A stretch of 64,000 nucleotides of DNA, from assembly GCA_030442055.1 (NCBI GenBank), contig JAUJEB010000001.1, positions 1,674,001 to 1,738,000 of the forward strand, read 5' to 3'. Source of the stretch: Agaribacillus aureus. GTDB taxonomy: Bacteria > Bacteroidota > Bacteroidia > Cytophagales > Cyclobacteriaceae. Each line of letters begins with the position of its first letter. Position 1 is the stretch's first letter. Shown one piece after another: positions 8,332-16,632 of this stretch. The position numbers and the translations under genes were made by a program. The notes beneath the pieces were generated by a model. It ran no database searches. It saw only the letters and a program-made list of their open reading frames with translations, and was not told the DNA's origin.

Positions 8332-10302
8332 ATGAAAGTTAATTCAAGAATATTGCTTATTGAGGACGATCCTATCGATCAGATGGCTTTCGAAAGGTTT
8401 GTGAAAATGGAAGAGCTGAATTTTGAATACGACATTGCCGACTCTGTGCAGCAGGCTAGCGAAAAACTATCAGCCAACGAATATGACGTCATTATCACCG
8501 ACTATATGTTGGGCGATGGCAATGCTTTTGATATTCTCAATTTGGGACACAGGATCCCTTTGATATTTACTTCAGGTGTAGGTGATGAGGAAATTATTGT
8601 GAAAGCCATGAAGAAAGGGGCCTCCGATTACCTTATCAAAGATACGTCAAGAAATTACCTGAAGGTTTTGCCACTGACTATCGACAAAACTATCAGGAGA
8701 AGTTTGGCAGAGAAAAGACTGCTAGCCGTAGAGGAAGAACTGAAACAACTTTCAATTGTTGCCAGCCAAACCAGTAATGCCGTAATTATCTTTGACAGCG
8801 AATTAAAAATTGAATGGGTCAATGAAGCCTTTTGCAAAATGACCGGTTACAGTTTTCTCGAAACAAAAGGTTCTTCCGGGGAAATACTCAGAAAAGACAC
8901 CAAAAATATTTTCAAAATCAACGCGGTCGTGGAACAGGTGATCAAAGGTAAAAAATCTTATACCTATGAAAACCTGAACCTTACCAAAGACGGCGAGGAA
9001 TATTGGGCGTTGACGACATTGACACCTATTATAGACGTCAGCGGAGATATTCATAAAATAATTGCCATCGAATCAGATATTACCGCCAATAAAAAGGTAG
9101 AGCAGGAGCTGATCGTCGCTAAGGAAAAGGCAGAGGAATCAACCAGGATCAAGGAAGAGTTCCTGGCCAATATGAGCCACGAGATCCGTACGCCACTTAA
9201 CGGGATCAAAGGATTTACCGATTTGCTCGTAAAAAACGAACATTACCCCGAGCAGGAAAAATACCTGGAAGCTATTCAATTCTCCACCAAGAACCTCTTG
9301 ATCATCATCAATGATATTCTGGACTTCTCAAAAATAGAGGCCGGCAAGATGGAATTGGAGCAAACCGAATTTTACTTCAGAGATCTGATAGAATCCATTT
9401 TTAACTCTTTTATTTTCCAGGTAAAGGAAAAAGGCCTTGAAATCAGCAAAAAAATCGAAGAAAAAATACCGGAAACCCTGGTGGGCGATCCTGTAAGGAT
9501 AAACCAGGTAATCACCAATTTAATGAGCAATGCCTTAAAGTTTACAGAAAAAGGATCTATTGAATTGATCGTTGAGGAAATATCAAGAAAGGGCGATGAC
9601 ATTAACTTACAGTTCAAAGTCAAGGACTCCGGCATTGGCATTCCGGAGGATAAGCTGGACTATATATTTACCAGCTTTTCGCAGGCCTCTTCAAGTACTA
9701 CCAGGAAGTATGGCGGCACAGGACTGGGATTGGCCATCGTCAAAAATATAGTAAACCTGTTTAAGGGGCAGATCAGGGTGGAGAGTACCGAAGGAATCGG
9801 TTCTGTCTTCATATTTGATCTCCATCTCGAAATAGCAAAAAATCAAAATATTCTTAAAGAAATTGAAAAACCAGACCAAAAAATCGATATCAGCGGTATT
9901 AAAATTTTAGTCGCTGAGGATTATCCCATGAATCAGTTATTAATTAATGAGACACTGTCCTCGTGGGACGTTGAGACCGAGATCGTAGAAAACGGGAAGC
10001 TGGCTTTTGAGAAAGTGCAGGAAAACGAATATGATCTCATTTTGATGGATGTTAATATGCCTGAAATGGGGGGGCTTGAGGCCTCCAGGCTAATCAGGGA
10101 TCAATTAAATGAACCCCAAAAGAGCATTCCTATCATTGCCATGACTGCCGGTGCCCTTAAAGGAGATAAGGAAAAATGCATCGAGGCAGGCATGAACGAT
10201 TACGTGTCAAAACCATTTGACCAGGATGAACTCTTTTTAAAAATCGCCAATTTCTTTAGCCTTAGAAAAAAAGAATTGGCAAAAATGAACCAGGAAAATT
10301 AA
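8332..10302 (+). CDS. Hybrid histidine kinase REC-PAS-HisKA-HATPase-REC
   Basis: 656 residues, soluble. REC1 at 1-120 (E11/D12/D13 pocket, D57 in IITDYML, Lys103 in YLIKD), PAS at about 137-252, dimerisation helix with His283 in NMSHEIRTPLN, ATPase with N box MSNALKF (398-404), DSGIGI (432-437) and GGTGLGL (461-467), then REC2 at about 524-640 (E529/D530, D573 in LLMDVNMPEMGG region, Lys627 in VSKPFD). The PAS has the general LOV-like outline but carries SSGEILR where LOV has NCRFLQ, so the photochemical Cys is absent. No Hpt domain is fused; a free Hpt protein is encoded at 44167-44526. REC1 could accept phosphate from the two upstream kinases. The gene begins 9 nt after the Rcp1-like gene and ends 19 nt before the H-NOX gene. 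Confidence 0.93.
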   Translation: MKVNSRILLIEDDPIDQMAFERFVKMEELNFEYDIADSVQQASEKLSANEYDVIITDYMLGDGNAFDILNLGHRIPLIFTSGVGDEEIIVKAMKKGASDYLIKDTSRNYLKVLPLTIDKTIRRSLAEKRLLAVEEELKQLSIVASQTSNAVIIFDSELKIEWVNEAFCKMTGYSFLETKGSSGEILRKDTKNIFKINAVVEQVIKGKKSYTYENLNLTKDGEEYWALTTLTPIIDVSGDIHKIIAIESDITANKKVEQELIVAKEKAEESTRIKEEFLANMSHEIRTPLNGIKGFTDLLVKNEHYPEQEKYLEAIQFSTKNLLIIINDILDFSKIEAGKMELEQTEFYFRDLIESIFNSFIFQVKEKGLEISKKIEEKIPETLVGDPVRINQVITNLMSNALKFTEKGSIELIVEEISRKGDDINLQFKVKDSGIGIPEDKLDYIFTSFSQASSSTTRKYGGTGLGLAIVKNIVNLFKGQIRVESTEGIGSVFIFDLHLEIAKNQNILKEIEKPDQKIDISGIKILVAEDYPMNQLLINETLSSWDVETEIVENGKLAFEKVQENEYDLILMDVNMPEMGGLEASRLIRDQLNEPQKSIPIIAMTAGALKGDKEKCIEAGMNDYVSKPFDQDELFLKIANFFSLRKKELAKMNQEN

Positions 10303-10321
10303 ACTTTTAATTCAACAAGTT

Positions 10322-10858
10322 ATGCACGGAATAATTTTTAACCAACTTTTTAAATTTGTCAGAGAGAACCACGGCTTTGAGGCCCTGGATGAAATCATGA
10401 AAGAAGCAGGTTTGAACGGAAAGTTCTACGATGCCACCAAAAGCCACGCTGATCAGGATATTTTCGCAATTGTCGAAGCAGCCTGTAAAAAACTAAATGC
10501 GAACAAAGACGATGTGCTGGAGGCGTTCGGGCAATTCCTGGTACCTGCTTTAATGAAAACCTTTTTCTCCTATTTGTTGCCTAGCTGGCGGACCATTGAT
10601 CTGTTATCGCATATTGAAAACACGATGCACAAAACCGCAAGGGTATCACAACCAGGGGCCCTACCACCTCAATTAGACGTACAAAGGATTAATCAAAATG
10701 AGGTAAACATCAAGTACTATTCAGAAAGAAAAATGCACAGTCTGGGAATCGGCTTGATAAAGGGTATTGCCAATCATTACAACGAAGATTCCAAGTTGAA
10801 AATTAACGTCAGTGATTTAGACCATGGCAAATTAATCCACGTGGCCATAGCTGACTAG
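10322..10858 (+). CDS. H-NOX (HNOB) haem-based gas sensor
   Basis: 178 residues, the normal length for a stand-alone bacterial H-NOX. It starts MHGIIFNQLFKFV, matching the family opening. His103 in NTMHKTA is the expected proximal haem ligand, followed by the P-x3-PP stretch (111-116). The haem-carboxylate motif Y-x-S-x-R is present as Y132-x-S134-x-R136. H-NOX proteins bind NO (some bind O2) and usually regulate an adjacent kinase or cyclase; the neighbour here is the hybrid kinase, 19 nt upstream. I cannot decide O2 versus NO selectivity from the distal pocket. It is the last gene of the operon and converges on a receiver gene 17 bp away. Confidence 0.93.
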   Translation: MHGIIFNQLFKFVRENHGFEALDEIMKEAGLNGKFYDATKSHADQDIFAIVEAACKKLNANKDDVLEAFGQFLVPALMKTFFSYLLPSWRTIDLLSHIENTMHKTARVSQPGALPPQLDVQRINQNEVNIKYYSERKMHSLGIGLIKGIANHYNEDSKLKINVSDLDHGKLIHVAIAD

Positions 10859-10875
10859 ATACCAATATAGTCTGC

Positions 10876-11280
10876 TTAATCCGTTTTGTATTTTAATTGG
10901 ATCACTGTATTAATGATCCGGGCTATTTTCTGCCCAAAAAACATATCTTTTGTCGCAAATTCAAATGCGCCAAATCTCAGTAAATTGATAATTTCCATGT
11001 GGTCCTCGTGATCGATCAAAAACACGATACAGGCCTTTGGCACGCGGGCCTTTATTTCCAAAATCATATAAGGTATTTCCGGGTCGTTTAGTGCTGCATC
11101 AATCAGGATAATGTCAGGCTGATGATCTAACGCTTGCATCAGGTGTTCCCTGTTTACCATTGAAACGATATCATTAATACCGCAGTCCTGCAGGTTCATT
11201 CTCAAATTAAGATTCCCAAGAAAAGAGTCGGCCAGTAGGTACACAACCGGGTCAGTATCACTATTGTTTATTGATTCCAT
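10876..11280 (-). CDS. Atypical single-domain receiver protein
   Basis: 134 residues with the alternating beta/alpha pattern of a receiver. The phospho-acceptor is Asp61 (IILIDAAL) and Lys111 (ATKDMF) is present. The N-terminal acidic pair is reduced to one residue (LLADSF, Asp18), and the usual switch Ser/Thr is Ile/Asp (FLIDHED, 88-92). Mg2+ binding and phosphorylation may therefore be weak. It converges on the H-NOX gene with a 17 bp gap. No output domain. Its link to the sensor operon is by location only. Confidence 0.75.
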   Translation of the reverse strand: MESINNSDTDPVVYLLADSFLGNLNLRMNLQDCGINDIVSMVNREHLMQALDHQPDIILIDAALNDPEIPYMILEIKARVPKACIVFLIDHEDHMEIINLLRFGAFEFATKDMFFGQKIARIINTVIQLKYKTD

Positions 11281-11406
11281 ATAACTTTTATGTTTAGCTA
11301 CAGGTTAACCATTTGAATGCCAGGATACGCCCCTACTGATTATCAACACTTTACATTAATTTTTCTGGCATCTTCTTCCCAACGAGGGAATAATTTCCAA
11401 TTGATA

Positions 11407-11437
11407 GAAAAAACCGCAGGTCATAAAACCCGCGGTC
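11407..11437 (-). terminator. Rho-independent terminator of the exopolysaccharide/LruC unit
   Basis: Arms ACCGCAGG (11413-11420) and CCCGCGGT (11429-11436) pair with one mismatch around an 8 nt loop. On the minus strand the stem is followed by six T residues. It lies about 55 bp beyond the LruC lipoprotein stop and closes the 26 kb minus-strand locus. Confidence 0.75.
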
Positions 11438-11489
11438 AATCATATAGCAACTGAAGTGGTGTAATTGAAATTATCTTTTGTATCTACCG

Positions 11490-13487
11490 TTATCGGCTGT
11501 AAATTTTTCCGGTATTTCGATAACCTGAGTTGTCTTTGTACCAGTCCGGGTAACTACCACCACCCGAAGTAGCCCAGTTAATGAAAAAGTTGTACCCTTC
11601 ATTGATAGGCTTTCGTTCTATAGGATACCTGAACTCGTGAATGATATCGATAGCAAACGGTACATTATTGCTCGTCTTGTAGTATTGATCTTCCGAGGCA
11701 TTGGAAGCATCGCTTAAAGTACCAAAGTAAGATTCATCGGCCAGGTCGGTAGGAGCTTTGTCCTTCAGATGTAATTCCTTCCCTCTTTCGCCATCAATGA
11801 AGATAAACGGATTGAAGGGTGCGGTCCCAAGCAGCTCGGGCGCAACAGGATTTACAAAAGAGATATTGATAACGATGTCCTCTCCTTCCGACAACGCAAC
11901 ATCCGGTTCAGTATTGATAAACTGCCCTCCCACATGTGGCAATTCGTTAAAGGCATCATCAAAGACAATCACTACCGAATTTGACTGCCCGGCTTCCAAC
12001 CCTTTAGCATCCAGTGTGACGATATTCTCATGCAGACTTTGCCCGGTCACATTCTCTATCAGCGCCGGACTTATTGGTATTTCAAAGCCAAACCCATTCT
12101 TAAATGAAGCGCCAATGGCCTTTACATTAAATCTTGCTTCCAGCTCAACAATTTCATTGGCGGCATTCTGAATAGCCGTAAACCGGTAATTGACCACCAG
12201 GTCATTGTAGTCAAAGTCTCCTTTTGCCGGCCACAAATCTTCAAACGCCAATGAGCCCCAGCCATATTTACTAGGTGTGAAATTTTCTGCTGCTCGCTCA
12301 GGATCATCCGGGAAATCATCGAGCGGATCATTGATACCATCACCGTCTGAATCCGTATCATCCAATTCATCCAGGGTACAGGGCAGGGAGCCCAAATCGT
12401 TGATGGTATGGTTATAGGTTTGTACCACCTGCCACGCGCCGTCAAACTTGTCCATTTCGATCAATTGAGAGTTGCCGTCATTGGTTGCTAAATATAATCG
12501 ATCATTTCGGTCAATAGCCATAGAGGTAGGCTGGAAAGGCAAACCTTCGGCGCTAATCCTGGTTGCTTGTGCGCTGGTCCCGTCACCGGCGATTTCCAGG
12601 CGGTATAACCCCGAAAATGTACACATGAAAATCGTACCATCTAAAGAAATAGCTACATCTCCCCCACTGACAGGACTTTCAATCCCAGATATCTGGATGT
12701 TTGAAATTACCTGGTTATTAAGTGGATTGACGATATACATCCTTTCATTTTTGGCAATATATAAAAGCCCGTCAGCATTGTTGTATTCCATTCGGGGGTA
12801 GCTTCCGTTAAATGGATTACCTTGTGAGACGACATGAAAGGTGCCATTATCAATATCGTAGTAGCGCAAAGTCGTGCCTGTATTGTAGTAGGTTTTTCTG
12901 CCGGCTCTGTCCACCGCACAGGCGATAGATCCCCCACCCTCCAAATTGGGAAGGACCGTCTCTTCGTAGCTGCCGCTTTCATTATCGATCGTATAAAAGC
13001 CTCCCTGGTTATTAACCGCATACAGCACCTCTGTACACCCTGTCTGGGTTTTAAATTGACGCGATGCCCTGCTGCTAGGGCCGTTGTAAGTAAAATCTAC
13101 TATTCCGGCGCTAAGGGGCAATTCAAACCCGTCAAATTGCCCTCTGTCGTTTCTGACAACATACACTTTTTCAAGGTAATTCGGTAGGCTTACCCTGGTG
13201 TTAAACAACCCATCTGAATTCGTAAAGCCGCTGACGATCAGGTCATTCAGGGTATCCGCACCAAAGCTGTAGACACTATACCTGACCACATCGTTCAGGT
13301 TGGCATCCTGAATGTTTATTTCCACCTCACCGGCCGTATTAAAATCAAATTCCTCCGGCACCTGAATGGTTTCCAGGTTGGCATTATCACCGGGACCAAC
13401 ATCCCCTTCAATACAGCTCATCACAAACATAAATACCAGCACAAGGCATACGGCTGCCCACTTCAATAAATAATCAAACTTTTTCAT
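11490..13487 (-). CDS. LruC-domain surface lipoprotein
   Basis: 665 residues. A lipoprotein signal ends in FVMSC (Cys25). The middle (about 140-365) has repeated short beta units typical of a propeller-like region. A DTDSDGDG Asp-rich calcium-type motif follows near residue 378-392. The C-terminal 270 residues (from YGWGSLAFEDLWP and GDFDYNDLVVNYRF) match the LruC family (DUF4842-type), which occurs in secreted or surface proteins of Leptospira, Bacteroidota and Vibrio. It is last in the exopolysaccharide locus and followed by a terminator, suggesting an outer-membrane surface role such as holding polymer. No enzymatic motif is seen. Confidence 0.85.
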   Translation of the reverse strand: MKKFDYLLKWAAVCLVLVFMFVMSCIEGDVGPGDNANLETIQVPEEFDFNTAGEVEINIQDANLNDVVRYSVYSFGADTLNDLIVSGFTNSDGLFNTRVSLPNYLEKVYVVRNDRGQFDGFELPLSAGIVDFTYNGPSSRASRQFKTQTGCTEVLYAVNNQGGFYTIDNESGSYEETVLPNLEGGGSIACAVDRAGRKTYYNTGTTLRYYDIDNGTFHVVSQGNPFNGSYPRMEYNNADGLLYIAKNERMYIVNPLNNQVISNIQISGIESPVSGGDVAISLDGTIFMCTFSGLYRLEIAGDGTSAQATRISAEGLPFQPTSMAIDRNDRLYLATNDGNSQLIEMDKFDGAWQVVQTYNHTINDLGSLPCTLDELDDTDSDGDGINDPLDDFPDDPERAAENFTPSKYGWGSLAFEDLWPAKGDFDYNDLVVNYRFTAIQNAANEIVELEARFNVKAIGASFKNGFGFEIPISPALIENVTGQSLHENIVTLDAKGLEAGQSNSVVIVFDDAFNELPHVGGQFINTEPDVALSEGEDIVINISFVNPVAPELLGTAPFNPFIFIDGERGKELHLKDKAPTDLADESYFGTLSDASNASEDQYYKTSNNVPFAIDIIHEFRYPIERKPINEGYNFFINWATSGGGSYPDWYKDNSGYRNTGKIYSR

Positions 13488-13512
13488 TTCATATTATTTT
13501 TAAACTTTTTGT

Positions 13513-14691
13513 TTACACACTAGCCCGATTGGCCCTTTCCCACAGTACACTTTGGCTTCCTTTGATATATCTGAAAAATCCTTTGAAAGCAGCAATGTTC
13601 ATAATGGAAAAATAGAAGGGCACAAAGACCAGCTTAATTCTTAATGATCTGTTTTCTAAAAACCACCCGATCAAAGCGGCTGAATAAAAGAGCACCTGGC
13701 CATAAAACAATAAGATATAGATGCCCTGTTTGTCTAACATTAAAAGGTAATTGAGAGGAATAACCAGTAATAAAAACAGCGGTACCAGTGTCCACCGCAA
13801 TACCCGGTGAGAAATGTACTGAAAGCTTAGCAGTCCAAATCTGAAAGGATTTAGTAAGGCTTTGAGCCTGACAATAGATTGCAATCCTCCGGCGCATATT
13901 CTGACTTTCCGTTTCATTTCATCTTTAATAGAAGCCGATGCCGACTCCGAAGCATAGGCCCCAGGTTCATAAACAATTTTGTGACCCCTGGCGGCAATGC
14001 GCATGGAAATAATGAAATCATCCAGCAGCGTATCTTTTTCAACCGGCTCAAATAGTTCAGTACGAATAGAAAACAGCTCACCGGCTGCTCCGATGGCCGA
14101 ATTTAGATTGGAGTCCATTTTTTTAAGTGCGGACTCGTATCGCCAGTAAATACCTTCACCGGCGCCGCTGGCGGTATCAAATTCTCTTTTTAAAATTCGC
14201 TTTTCGCCGGCGACGCATCCCACGGCAGGGTTTCGGTAGTGTTTTACCATTTCCCTGACAACCTGTTTGTTTAACATGGCATTGGCATCTGAGAAAATCA
14301 CTATCGGCGAGATTACAAAACCCATCCCGCGGTTGATGGCCCCAATTTTACCGGCCCTCGACGCCTGATGATAGACGTGAATCCCCTCGTGCTTCCTCAA
14401 AATTTCCGGCGTGCCATCATCAGAACCATCGGTGACAAACACTATCCTCAGCTTGTCCCTGGGATAATCTATGTCCAACGTATTTTTAATCTTATCCTCT
14501 ATATAGGCCGCCTCGTTATAAGCTGCCACAAAAAGTGTCACCTCAGGCTCGAACGGCTCGCTATCCGCGGCACCCGGTTTGCTGAAAAGATTCTTAATTT
14601 TTAACAACAAAACCAGCACTATTCCATAGCCCAGATAAGCATAGAAAATGACAAACAACAATATCCAAAACGCCCATTCTATATATTCCAT
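13513..14691 (-). CDS. Membrane glycosyltransferase family 2
   Basis: 392 residues. One N-terminal membrane helix (5-30), a GT2 GT-A domain (about 48-270) and two to four C-terminal helices (about 290-375). Motifs: VTLFVAAYNEAAYIEDKI at the nucleotide site, VTDGSDDGT, FSDANAM as DxD, and LLDDFIISM as the acceptor-side ED region. The Q-x-x-R-W motif of processive synthases is replaced by RKVRICAGG, so it resembles the family without a canonical QxxRW. Role: adding sugars to the exopolysaccharide at the inner membrane. It lies 85 bp after uppP and 25 bp before the LruC lipoprotein. Confidence 0.88.
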   Translation of the reverse strand: MEYIEWAFWILLFVIFYAYLGYGIVLVLLLKIKNLFSKPGAADSEPFEPEVTLFVAAYNEAAYIEDKIKNTLDIDYPRDKLRIVFVTDGSDDGTPEILRKHEGIHVYHQASRAGKIGAINRGMGFVISPIVIFSDANAMLNKQVVREMVKHYRNPAVGCVAGEKRILKREFDTASGAGEGIYWRYESALKKMDSNLNSAIGAAGELFSIRTELFEPVEKDTLLDDFIISMRIAARGHKIVYEPGAYASESASASIKDEMKRKVRICAGGLQSIVRLKALLNPFRFGLLSFQYISHRVLRWTLVPLFLLLVIPLNYLLMLDKQGIYILLFYGQVLFYSAALIGWFLENRSLRIKLVFVPFYFSIMNIAAFKGFFRYIKGSQSVLWERANRASV

Positions 14692-14776
14692 AACTTGACT
14701 GCTTACTTTCTTTTAATGTTTTAGTTTAACTTGATTTCAATATTTCCGCTGGTTACAGGCATGACATACGGTCCGG

Positions 14777-15559
14777 TCAGGAACTCATCAGCATGGCAAT
14801 GGTTCCGGCGACAAAACAATAAATTGCGAAATAGGTCAGCTTTCCCTTCCGGACAATGCTGATCATCCATTTACAGGCTAAAAAGCCGGAAATAAATGCT
14901 GTTATAAATCCGATACCCAATATCCAGGGAGAAATCGTTGTTGCGGTAATTTCAATAGAGGCAATGGCCATCACATTGGCACCTATAATAGGCAACAGTA
15001 CCATCAGGAACGAAAACTTTGTGACTTCTTCTTTACTGATCCCCAGTAACAACCCGGTCGCTATTGTTGAGCCAGACCTGGAAATACCCGGTAAAATGGC
15101 AATGGTTTGCGCTAGCCCAACCAGCAATGCCGACTTATAAGATATAGACCCTTCACCTTTACCGGCGTAATAAGTAAATAACAGCAGCGCTCCGGTGACC
15201 AGCAACATGGCCCCCACAAATACCAGGTTGCCATTAAATAACTCTTCGATCCGGTCTTTGAATAAAACGCCGGCAAGTCCGATCGGGATCATGGAAATGA
15301 GTATTTTGCCAATGTAGCTTACCGATTCATTGTGCCTGAATTTGATGCCTTCCCTTACCAGTCTGGCAATATCCTTATAAAAGACAACAATAGTGCTTAA
15401 AACCGTCGCGCCGTGAACGGTCAGCGTAAACATAAGATCATCTTTCACCTCTACCCCCAGTATAGCTTTGGTCAATTCAATATGCCCACTGCTGCTCACC
15501 GGCAAAAACTCGGTTAAGCCCTGTATTAATCCTAATATTATTGCTTCAAGTGTTGACAC
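14777..15559 (-). CDS. uppP: Undecaprenyl-diphosphatase UppP/BacA
   Basis: 260 residues, about eight membrane helices. Both signature regions are intact: GLTEFLPVSSSGH (14-26) and LPGISRSGSTIATG (about 156-169). It dephosphorylates undecaprenyl diphosphate so the lipid carrier can be reused for peptidoglycan and exopolysaccharide assembly. Its stop is 1-2 nt from the acyltransferase gene, so it is co-expressed with the polysaccharide locus, presumably to meet extra demand for carrier. It may be the genome's only copy or a locus-specific second one; the window cannot tell. Confidence 0.97.
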   Translation of the reverse strand: MSTLEAIILGLIQGLTEFLPVSSSGHIELTKAILGVEVKDDLMFTLTVHGATVLSTIVVFYKDIARLVREGIKFRHNESVSYIGKILISMIPIGLAGVLFKDRIEELFNGNLVFVGAMLLVTGALLLFTYYAGKGEGSISYKSALLVGLAQTIAILPGISRSGSTIATGLLLGISKEEVTKFSFLMVLLPIIGANVMAIASIEITATTISPWILGIGFITAFISGFLACKWMISIVRKGKLTYFAIYCFVAGTIAMLMSS

Positions 15560-15560
15560 G

Positions 15561-16631
15561 CTACTGTGATTTTGTTTTAGCGACTTCCAGGCCCTGCATG
15601 GAAGATCTTATAGAATCCGATTTCTTAAGTCGACTGGTATTTCCAAACACATACAGATCGATAAAGTGAATGCCTGACAGGATTTTAATGGCTGGCAATA
15701 AAATAGCACAAGTGCCAAAAAACAGCAGTACCGTTTGCACTATGCCTTCCCCGAAATAGGGAGCGATCCATTCATGAAGTGTTACCAATATGATATAATG
15801 GTACAGGTAAATGACCATCGAATAATTGTTGCTGAATTGCAGTATTTGACTTTTTATCTTATAGCCGATCAGGTATGACAACACAAAATGTATGATAGAC
15901 ACATTGAGCAGCATGTAGAACAAGGTATAATAATACGGCCTGATCGGGTGGCCTTTTATATAATTGGAAAAGACCAGTACAGGCGTTACAATCACAATCA
16001 AGGCAACCAACTTTTTGTGGCTGAAATACCCCAATAAATCCCGCCGGTAATTTTTAAGCACATAACTCAGATAGAAGAAAAAGAAGTATATGAAGTTCCT
16101 TTTATCCCCTAACAACTTATACAAAAGACTTTGCTCCATAAGGCGCTTATCAATCCACTGGAATGAGGCAAACCAGGCCAGAGTGGTGATCAATGCGATG
16201 ATCAATACTACCGTAGGGTTAATGCGATACTTTTCGATCAACCACAAACAGCAGATCATCACCAGCAGTGCCGGTATAAACCACAGATGATAATAAGGAT
16301 AAATGATCTTTTCAACCAGCTCCATCGCGCCGAAAGCAAAAATCTGCTCTTTGTAAACAATACCGTTGTAAAAGACAAATGCGACGCTCCAGGGAATGAT
16401 TAATCTGTACAAATATTTTTTGATCAACGCGCCAAAAGATAGCTTTCTCAACCTTTCCTGTTTGATCAAAAATCCTGATACGGCCATGAATAGCGGCATG
16501 TGATACGTATACATCAAAAACCTGAAATTATTATCTCCCAGGGCATGTGTTAGCACAACCTGCAATATCAGACACCCCTTCAGTGCGTCGATACCTGGGT
16601 AATAAGTCGGTTTCTTATTAACTAAATTCAT
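15561..16631 (-). CDS. Acyltransferase 3 family membrane protein
   Basis: 356 residues, about ten hydrophobic helices. The N-terminus has the family pattern IDALKGCLILQVVLTHAL with conserved His, then MYTYHMPLFMAVSGFLI. Family members O-acetylate or succinylate polysaccharides at the inner membrane. The last 25 residues are polar and cytosolic. It lies 2 nt from both neighbours (glycosyltransferase upstream, uppP downstream), so it is part of the operon. The acyl donor and acceptor are unknown. Confidence 0.88.
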   Translation of the reverse strand: MNLVNKKPTYYPGIDALKGCLILQVVLTHALGDNNFRFLMYTYHMPLFMAVSGFLIKQERLRKLSFGALIKKYLYRLIIPWSVAFVFYNGIVYKEQIFAFGAMELVEKIIYPYYHLWFIPALLVMICCLWLIEKYRINPTVVLIIALITTLAWFASFQWIDKRLMEQSLLYKLLGDKRNFIYFFFFYLSYVLKNYRRDLLGYFSHKKLVALIVIVTPVLVFSNYIKGHPIRPYYYTLFYMLLNVSIIHFVLSYLIGYKIKSQILQFSNNYSMVIYLYHYIILVTLHEWIAPYFGEGIVQTVLLFFGTCAILLPAIKILSGIHFIDLYVFGNTSRLKKSDSIRSSMQGLEVAKTKSQ

Positions 16632-16632
16632 A

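Noticed and set aside
8332..10302. PAS of the hybrid kinase as a second LOV domain
   Set aside because: The Cys motif is replaced by SSGEILR, so no flavin-adduct photochemistry is expected.
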